A DNA stretch of 64,000 nucleotides from JADJPO01 sp046330955 (lineage in GTDB: Bacteria > Actinomycetota > Actinomycetes > Actinomycetales > Kineosporiaceae). The notes beneath the pieces were generated by a model, which was not told the origin of the DNA, made no database searches, and worked only from the letters and a program-made list of their open reading frames with translations. This document shows positions 58,694 through 64,000 of the stretch, in pieces. Location of the stretch: positions 124,001-188,000 of the forward strand of contig JAXLRT010000009.1 in the NCBI GenBank assembly GCA_046330955.1, read 5' to 3'. Position numbers and translations under genes: made by a program. Position 1 is the stretch's first letter. Each line of letters begins with the position of its first letter.

Positions 58694-59436
58694 ATGCCGG
58701 ACGTGATGTCCGTGCTGTGTTCACTGGTCTCGGTGCTGCTGGCCGTCGGTCTGGTCGCCGCGGCGCACTGGGGCGCGACGGTGCTCGCCGGAGCGGTGGC
58801 GCTGGCCGTGGTGCTGGTGGCGCTGGGGTGGGGTGCCCTGCTGGATCTCGAGCGGGCGCGGATCACCACGGCCGTGGTGATCGCGGTCAGCGGCCTGAGC
58901 GGGGTCGGCCTGGCGCTGCGCACCGCCGATCGGGTGCAGCCGCTGGCCGCCTTCGCGGGGCTGATCGCCGGGTGCGTGGTGCTGGCCTTCGCCCATCAGT
59001 TGCTGCGCCGGGACGGCCGGGGCGGGCTGGTCGAGTCGGTCACCGCAACCCTGTCCGGTCAGGTGATCGCGGTGCTCGGGGCCGGCTGGATGCTGCTGCC
59101 GCAGACCCGGCTCGGCCTGGCCGGGCTCACCGTGGCGGCCGCCGCACTGGCGGGGTCGGCCATCGTGGTCGGGTTGCCGATCGAGTCGAACGTCCGCGGC
59201 TGGGCGGCCTTCGCGGGTGGGGCGGTGGTCGCCTCCCTCGCATCGGTCCTGGTGGCGGACGGCGACCTGCTGGCCACCGCGCTGGTGGGGGTGGCCGTGG
59301 CGGCGGTGGCGTCCGGCACCACGATGCTGTTGCAGTCCCAGCGCGCCGGGCCGGCTGATCGGCCGCGCGGCGGCGGCCGGTCCGGTGTGCGCCGGGCACC
59401 GTGGCGTATGCGGTGGCCCGGCTGTCGGGCAACTGA
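58694..59436 (+). CDS. polytopic membrane protein with unresolved C-terminus
   Basis: From ATG 58694 the frame encodes seven to eight hydrophobic helices (for example SLVSVLLAVGLVAAAHWG, LAGLTVAAAALAGSAIVVG, LVGVAVAAVASGTTMLL), ending near 59340. After that the composition in this frame becomes Arg/Pro-rich and no stop occurs before 60499. In the next frame a natural-looking end, TVAYAVARLSGN, stops at 59434-59436. I therefore place the end there and suspect a frameshift between about 59345 and 59397. The function is unknown; it lies between glnR and the nitrobindin gene. Confidence 0.5.
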
Positions 59437-59474
59437 GCCGTCCGGTCGCTGCGCCGCCCGGCCAGCTGTGTCGT

Positions 59475-59522
59475 CCGGGACGGCGTCCGGCGTAGCAACC
59501 GGGACGGCGTCCGGCGTAGCAA
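59475..59522 (+). repeat. perfect 24-bp tandem duplication
   Basis: CCGGGACGGCGTCCGGCGTAGCAA-type sequence at 59475-59498 is repeated exactly at 59499-59522, nine bases before the nitrobindin start. It lies in the 5' leader of that gene. Confidence 0.9.
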
Positions 59523-59531
59523 GATGGGCGC

Positions 59532-60053
59532 ATGCCCATCGAGCTCTCCGCAGACATGCCGCCGCCCCTGGTTCCCCTCAGCTGGCTGGTGGGGGTGTGG
59601 GTCGGGGCGGGCGTGGTCGGCTACCCGACCATGGCGCAGGACCAGCGGTTCGGCCAGGAGGTCGAGTTCAGCCACGACGGGCGGCCGTTCCTGTCCTACC
59701 GGTCACGCACCTGGCTGTTGGACGAGGACGGGAACCAGGTGCGCCCACTGGCCACCGAGACCGGGTTCTGGCGCACCGGTGGTGCGGCCGAGGCCGGAGG
59801 CACCGAGGTCGAACTCCTGCTGACCCACCCGACCGGGTTCGTCGAGATCTACCACGGTGCGGTCGAGGGTCCGCGGATCACACTGGCCACCGACGTCGTC
59901 GCGCGCACCTCGACGGCCAAGGAGTACACCGGTGCCGCCCGCCTCTACGGTCTGGTCGAGGGGGATCTGTTGTGGACGATGGACATGGCCGCCATGGGCA
60001 CGCCGCTCACCCCGCACGTCTCGGCTCAGTTGAAGCGGGTGAACCTGAGCTGA
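59532..60053 (+). CDS. nitrobindin-like (FABP-family) heme protein
   Basis: This 173-residue beta-barrel protein carries the nitrobindin signature GVWVGAGVVGYPT near the start and the C-terminal heme ligand region PLTPHVSAQLKRV with His. Family members bind ferric heme and react with nitric oxide or peroxynitrite. It is directly followed, with overlap or contact, by a Fur-family regulator, an order also seen in Streptomyces next to nur. It is cytoplasmic. Confidence 0.85.
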   Translation: MPIELSADMPPPLVPLSWLVGVWVGAGVVGYPTMAQDQRFGQEVEFSHDGRPFLSYRSRTWLLDEDGNQVRPLATETGFWRTGGAAEAGGTEVELLLTHPTGFVEIYHGAVEGPRITLATDVVARTSTAKEYTGAARLYGLVEGDLLWTMDMAAMGTPLTPHVSAQLKRVNLS

Positions 60054-60499
60054 CCGCTGCTGCCGACGGTTCGGACCTGCTGGGCGCGGCGCTGCGTGCC
60101 CGGGGGCTGCGCGCCACCACCCAGCGGCGACTGGTCGCCGACGCCGTGCTGGCGCTGGGCCACGCCACGCCCGAGCAGGTGTGTGAGCAGGTGCAGCAGA
60201 GTGCTCCCGGGTTGAGTCTGTCGACGGTGTACCGCACGCTCGAACTGCTCGAGGAACTCGGCGTGGTCACCCACACCCATCTCACCCACGGCGCCTCGAC
60301 CTACCACGCCCGGGGCCGCGAGCAGCACATCCACCTGGTCTGTCACCGGTGCGACGCGGTCGCCGAGGCGGACGCCGCGCTCGCGGTCGAGCTGGCCGCC
60401 GCGGTGCTCGCCCGGCACGGCTTCGTCACCGATCTGTCCCACCTGTCCCTGCACGGGCTCTGCGTCCGATGCGCGTCGTCCACCGAGGTCGTGACCTGA
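59972..60499 (+). CDS. Fur-family regulator, Nur-like (start uncertain)
   Basis: The conserved region starts near 60074 with LGAALRARGLRATTQRRLVADAV. It has the DNA-recognition helix LSTVYRTLELLEELGVV, the metal site HIHLVCHRC and a C-terminal CVRC pair. The context beside nitrobindin matches the nickel-responsive Nur of Streptomyces, so nickel is the best guess, with iron or zinc possible. No ATG, GTG or TTG lies at the expected start; the nearest in-frame one is GTG 59972, which overlaps nitrobindin, while a CTG at 60050 would overlap its stop. The frame is also open all the way back into the membrane protein gene. Confidence 0.82.
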   Translation: MDDGHGRHGHAAHPARLGSVEAGEPELTAAADGSDLLGAALRARGLRATTQRRLVADAVLALGHATPEQVCEQVQQSAPGLSLSTVYRTLELLEELGVVTHTHLTHGASTYHARGREQHIHLVCHRCDAVAEADAALAVELAAAVLARHGFVTDLSHLSLHGLCVRCASSTEVVT

Positions 60500-61797
60500 T
60501 GGCACCACCGTCCACCGCAGCATCCACCCCACCGCCGACCGCTGCGCATCCCGTGGCCGACTCCCCACTGCTCGCCCGGGTGCCGGGGGCGGTGCCGCTG
60601 CCCACCGGGCCGGACGGGACGGCGCCCGCGCCCGATGCCGGGGTCGCCTGGCACTACGGCGACCCGATGCGCGAGCAGCGGGCACTGGCGGCGGGCGAGG
60701 CGGTGACCGACCTGTCGCATCGCGGGCTGGTGACCGTGACCGGCGAGGCCCGGCTGAGCTGGCTGCACGCCCTGACCACCCAGCAGCTGACCGACCTGCC
60801 CCCGGGCCGACCGGTCGAGGCCCTGGTGCTCAGCCCGTACGGCCACGTCGAGCACGCGTTGCACGTCGTGGACGACGGCGAGCGCACCTGGCTCTCGGTC
60901 GACGGGACGTCCATGCGTCATCCCGCCGACCCGGCCGTGACCGCCGAGCCGCTGGCGGACTGGTTGCGCAGCATGCGCTTTCGCACCCGGGTGACCATCG
61001 AGGACGTCAGCGCGCAGTGGGCGGCGATCGGCCTCGTGCTGGCCCCGGACGCCGCGCTGCCGGCTGCGGTGCAGGCCGCGGTGGACGCCACTGGTCCGGT
61101 GCCGCCGTCCTGGCAGGACCCATGGCCGACCCCGGGGGAGAACACCGGCCTGTACACCGCCGGCGACCTCGCCGATCACCCCGGCCGGCAGCGGCCCTGG
61201 CGCGAGGTGTGGCTGCCGCGGGCGAGCTTCGGGGACGCCGTCGCGGCCCTGCCGCTGGCCGGGTCGTGGGCGAGCGAGGCGCTGCGGGTCGCGGCGTGGC
61301 GACCGCGCGCCGGCTGCGACACCGACCACCGCGCCCTGCCGCACGAGCTCGACTGGCTGCGCACCGGTCTGCACCTGAACAAGGGCTGTTACCGCGGGCA
61401 GGAGACGGTCTCGCGGGTGCACCACCTCGGCAAGCCACCGCGCCGGCTGGTGATGTTGCACCTGGATGGCTCCGAGCACGACCTGCCGGCGGCGGGGGAC
61501 CCGGTGTACCTGGCAGGCGATCCGGTCGTACCGGGTGAGCCGGGTGAGCCGGGCAAGGAGGGCAAGGAGGTCGAGAAGGGCAAGGACGTCGACGCGGTGC
61601 GGCGGGGGCGTCCGGTCGGCCAGGTGACCACGGCGGTGCGTCACCACGAGCTCGGCCCGATCGCCCTCGCGTTGGTCAAACGGTCGCTGCCGACCGATGC
61701 CGCGCTGCGGGTGCTGTCGGCCGGGGCATCACCCGACCGCGAGCGGGGGCAGGCAGCTTCTCAGGAGGCAATCGTTGCGGACGCGACAATCTCCTGA
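60499..61797 (+). CDS. ygfZ: YgfZ/GcvT-type folate-binding protein
   Basis: This 432-residue protein has the GcvT-like folate-binding fold: TDLSHRGLVTVTGEARLSWL, LVLSPYGHVEHAL, and the diagnostic KGCYRGQETVSRVHHLG with its reactive Cys. YgfZ assists iron-sulfur cluster assembly or repair with tetrahydrofolate. A charged Glu/Lys/Gly insertion (about 345-365) interrupts the C-terminal domain. The ATG shares its A with the stop of the Fur-family gene, so the genes are coupled. Confidence 0.88.
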   Translation: MAPPSTAASTPPPTAAHPVADSPLLARVPGAVPLPTGPDGTAPAPDAGVAWHYGDPMREQRALAAGEAVTDLSHRGLVTVTGEARLSWLHALTTQQLTDLPPGRPVEALVLSPYGHVEHALHVVDDGERTWLSVDGTSMRHPADPAVTAEPLADWLRSMRFRTRVTIEDVSAQWAAIGLVLAPDAALPAAVQAAVDATGPVPPSWQDPWPTPGENTGLYTAGDLADHPGRQRPWREVWLPRASFGDAVAALPLAGSWASEALRVAAWRPRAGCDTDHRALPHELDWLRTGLHLNKGCYRGQETVSRVHHLGKPPRRLVMLHLDGSEHDLPAAGDPVYLAGDPVVPGEPGEPGKEGKEVEKGKDVDAVRRGRPVGQVTTAVRHHELGPIALALVKRSLPTDAALRVLSAGASPDRERGQAASQEAIVADATIS

Positions 61798-61872
61798 AAT
61801 ATCGCCCATCTGCCGTAAGTCTTGCGTTCGGTGACTGGTGAGGACGCAGCGGGTCGCCCTAACCTGAGGGGT

Positions 61873-62742
61873 GTGACCCCTGCGCCGAACGCCGTGCCGA
61901 TGTCGAACCGCACCCTGATCACGGTCGCGCCCACCGGGGCCGAGACCGACAAGGCCGATGCTCCGGCGCTGCCGGTGACCCTGGCCGAGCTGGTCGAGAC
62001 CGCCGTCGCCTGCGAGACCGCCGGTGCGGGACTGATCCACGTGCACATCCGGGACGGCGCGGGCCGGCCGACGCTCGACCTGGCCCGGCTGACGGACACC
62101 GTGGCGGCGCTGCGCGAGGCGACCTCGCTCGTCGTCCAGCTCTCGACCGGGGGCAGCGTGCACGACCCGCTGGGGCACCGGCTGGGCGTGCTCGACGCCG
62201 CTCCCGACTCGTGCTCGCTCACCTGCGGCACGGTCAACTTCGGCGACGAGGTGTTCCTCAATCCGTGGCCGTTCATGGTGGACCTGTATCGCGCTGCCCA
62301 GGATGCCCGGGTGGTGCCCGAGTTCGAGCTGTTCGACCTCGGTCACATCGCCTCGCTGCGCCGGCTGATCGACTTGTGTGGGCTGCCGTACGGCGGCCGG
62401 GTGCACTGCGATCTGGTGCTCGGGGTGCCCGGGGCGGCGCCGGCCACGGGTGCGGCGCTGGCCACGATGGCGGCGGCGTTGCAGGCGCAGGTGCCCGAGG
62501 TGACCTCCTGGTCGGCGACGGGGGTGGGGCGCAGCTCGCTGACCGTGATGCCGGGTGCGCTGTCGCTCGGCGGTCACCTGCGGGTCGGCATGGAGGACAC
62601 GCTCACCTACGCCAAGGGTCGTCCGGTGGCCTCGAACGCCGAACTCGTCGAGCGCGCAGCGACTCTGGCCTCGATGGTGCAGCGGCCGGCCATGAGCTCG
62701 GACGACGCCCGCGAGCTGCTGGCGATCCGTCCGGCGGGCTGA
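61873..62742 (+). CDS. 3-keto-5-aminohexanoate cleavage (BKACE) family enzyme
   Basis: This protein of about 289 residues is of the BKACE (DUF849) family. The zinc-binding HVHIRD motif follows the first helix. Conserved TGGSVHDPLGHRLG, CGTVNFGDEVFLNPW and EFELFDLGHI segments come next, and a C-terminal RVGMEDTLTYAKGRPVASNAELV loop. The family condenses a beta-keto acid with acetyl-CoA to give acetoacetate and a CoA ester. The keto-acid substrate cannot be named. GTG 61873 or ATG 61900 may be the start. Confidence 0.85.
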   Translation: MTPAPNAVPMSNRTLITVAPTGAETDKADAPALPVTLAELVETAVACETAGAGLIHVHIRDGAGRPTLDLARLTDTVAALREATSLVVQLSTGGSVHDPLGHRLGVLDAAPDSCSLTCGTVNFGDEVFLNPWPFMVDLYRAAQDARVVPEFELFDLGHIASLRRLIDLCGLPYGGRVHCDLVLGVPGAAPATGAALATMAAALQAQVPEVTSWSATGVGRSSLTVMPGALSLGGHLRVGMEDTLTYAKGRPVASNAELVERAATLASMVQRPAMSSDDARELLAIRPAG

Positions 62743-63049
62743 GGCACGCGCCTCCCTGCGACGCCTCGACGGTGTGGGGTGCATCGCCTCCAGGGTGTTG
62801 CGCGAGTGTTGATCTGGCTGCCGACCGCTGCCCCCTCCACGTGATCACCGTCAGGGGGCAGTTCGTACCCACTCGCCGGGGGCATGCAGCCCTGTTGTCG
62901 TGATCATGGGCGCGGAGAGGCCGGGTCCGATGAGCGGGGATTGCGATTCCCCCGGCTCGCCTGAGTGGCGGTGCCGTTCGGCGGCGTGTGAGCGGGATCA
63001 TGCCGTCCACGATTTGCCACTGCTAACAAATGCAAGCAGGATGGATGCT
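62743..63049. other. 307-bp intergenic region with hairpin and possible operator
   Basis: No gene is supported. CTGCCCCCT at 62828-62836 pairs with AGGGGGCAG at 62853-62861. The sequence just after it (GTACCCACTCGCCGG) resembles the outer end of palindromes A and B at 38.3 and 39.2 kb. Near the next gene, TTGC (63014-63017) and GCAA (63032-63035) form an inverted repeat that could be an autoregulatory site. Confidence 0.4.
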
Positions 63050-63823
63050 GTGGCAAGCATCTCGGAGAAGGTCGGCGACCTCGGTGACTACCTGCGTGAG
63101 CAGCGTGAGGGTGCCAAGCTCTCGGTGCGGCAACTCGCCACCCTGGCCGGGGTGAGCAATCCGTATCTCAGCCAGATCGAGCGAGGCCTGCGCAAGCCGT
63201 CGGCTGAGGTGTTGCAGCAGATCGCCAAGGGTCTGCGGATCTCGGCCGAGGCGCTCTACGTGCGCGCCGGCATCCTGGACGGCGAGGGTCGCCCGGACGT
63301 CGAGGCTGCGATCGGCGCCGACCCCGCCCTGACCGACCGGCAGCGCCGTGCCCTGCTGGACATCTACACCTCCTTCCGTGCCGAGAACGCCCGCACGGGC
63401 CTGGACGCCGCGACGCCGGTGCGTCGTCCGCTGGCTCGTCGCGTGGCCGGCCGGGCCTCGCTGACGGCGGCGGCTCCGGCGCGGGTCGCGCGAACCGCCA
63501 CCTCGAAGGTGGCTGCGGCGAGAACGGCCAAGGCCACCAAGGTCGCCGCCAAGAGCGCGGCCAAGGCGGCCGCCAAGGCCCCGGCGACCAAGGCCCCGGC
63601 GACCAAGACCGCAACCAAGTCCGCGGCGTCCAAGCCTGCGCCGACCAAGCCTGCGCCGACCAAGACCGCGCCGACCAAGACCGCGGCGACCAAGACCGCG
63701 GCGACCAAGACCGTAACCAAGACCCCGGCGACCAAGACCGCCCCGAAGAAGGCGGCCAAGACCGCCGCTCCCAAGGTTTCCAAGACTTCCAAGACCCACC
63801 AGAACCCGCCGTCCGACGGGTGA
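63050..63823 (+). CDS. XRE regulator with Lys/Ala-rich histone-like tail (Rv0474-like)
   Basis: This 257-residue protein has an N-terminal helix-turn-helix (LSVRQLATLAGVSNPYLSQI, ERGLRKPSAEVLQQIAKGLR) very close to mycobacterial Rv0474. A conserved GADPALTDRQRRALLDIYTSF follows. From about residue 140 it is Ala, Lys, Thr and Pro-rich (AKAAAKAPATKAPATK), which that homologue does not have as far as I recall. GTG 63050 matches the usual start of the family; ATG 63041 is three codons earlier. The HbhA-like gene follows 17 bases later. Confidence 0.85.
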   Translation: MASISEKVGDLGDYLREQREGAKLSVRQLATLAGVSNPYLSQIERGLRKPSAEVLQQIAKGLRISAEALYVRAGILDGEGRPDVEAAIGADPALTDRQRRALLDIYTSFRAENARTGLDAATPVRRPLARRVAGRASLTAAAPARVARTATSKVAAARTAKATKVAAKSAAKAAAKAPATKAPATKTATKSAASKPAPTKPAPTKTAPTKTAATKTAATKTVTKTPATKTAPKKAAKTAAPKVSKTSKTHQNPPSDG

Positions 63824-63840
63824 AGCGAGGAGAAGGACTC

Positions 63841-64000
63841 ATGTCCGTTCGTACCGATATCCGCAAGACCGTGTCCCAGGCCTCCCCCGTGATGGCTGCC
63901 GTCGGTGTCACCGACCTGGCCGTCGAGCGGGTCCGCAAGGCCGTGGCCGAGGCCGGCCACCTGCAGGAGGGCTTCGAGGCCCGGGTGACCAAGATCCAGC
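63841..64000 (+). CDS. HbhA-like helical surface/lipid-associated protein, 3' end outside window
   Basis: Only the first 53 residues are visible. They start MSVRTDIRKTVSQASPVMAA, continue with VGVTDLAVERVRKAVAEAG and give a helical, amphipathic opening like the heparin-binding hemagglutinin HbhA. The gene order with an Rv0474-like regulator directly upstream supports the call. GGAGAAGGA precedes the ATG. Whether the usual Lys-rich C-terminal tail is present cannot be seen. Confidence 0.65.
   Translation, partial: MSVRTDIRKTVSQASPVMAAVGVTDLAVERVRKAVAEAGHLQEGFEARVTKIQ

Overview
The window is very GC-rich, densely coded DNA of a high-GC Gram-positive bacterium (Actinomycetota). The evidence is family content: a mycothiol synthase (mshD), an orphan GlnR-type nitrogen regulator, the ppk1 + NUDIX/histidine-phosphatase (MutT1-like) pair, a Nur-type Fur next to a nitrobindin, an XRE regulator next to an HbhA-like gene (the Rv0474-Rv0475 order of mycobacteria), many GTG starts, and substrate-binding ABC genes without a local ATPase. 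The genus cannot be fixed from sequence alone. I see no integrase, transposase, rRNA or CRISPR array; one tRNA gene is present.

Layout. 0-7 kb: the end of a dimethylglycine-dehydrogenase-like oxidoreductase, a hemolysin-III membrane protein, an SRPBCC protein, tRNA-Lys(TTT), a GH3-like lipoprotein and a secreted thermonuclease. 7-13 kb: a TIM-barrel protein coupled to a PfkB kinase, an APH-type kinase plus acyl-CoA dehydrogenase operon (the two halves of eukaryotic ACAD11 as separate genes), an XRE regulator and a HAD hydrolase. 13-17 kb: a heterodimeric ABC exporter and a methyltransferase. 17.9-23.5 kb: a SorC-type regulator divergent from a polyol-type ABC uptake and dehydrogenase operon, with three matching operator-like palindromes between them. 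23.5-28.2 kb: a large membrane GGDEF-EAL protein that carries a CelD/BioF2-like acetyltransferase domain, and a Pro/Thr-rich membrane protein. 28-38.3 kb: an MFS transporter, sua5 plus a peptidoglycan amidase, a TAP-like secreted hydrolase, and an operon in which an extracytoplasmic S15-type hydrolase is fused to an ABC ATPase and followed by its permease.

38.3-43.4 kb: a broken AbiEi/DUF559-type gene lying between two nearly identical long palindromes, an ECF sigma factor with a membrane partner, a zinc-protease-like membrane protein, and a YegP-domain protein with a histone-H1-like tail. 43.7-60.5 kb is a phosphate, nitrogen and redox block: metallophosphoesterase, DUF47-Pit, pstSCAB, MutT1-like, ppk1, mshD, secreted 5'-nucleotidase, glnR, a membrane protein, nitrobindin and Nur-like Fur. 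60.5-64 kb: a YgfZ-like folate protein, a BKACE enzyme, an XRE regulator with a Lys/Ala tail, and the start of an HbhA-like gene.

Two things recur. Short tandem duplications of 14-24 bp sit at or across the ends of many genes. Three loci look frame-damaged: the MutT1-like N-terminus, the C-terminus of the membrane protein before nitrobindin, and the DUF559-like gene. The most unusual items are the GGDEF-EAL-acetyltransferase fusion, the hydrolase-ABC fusion, the palindrome-flanked nuclease remnant and the SorC operator array.
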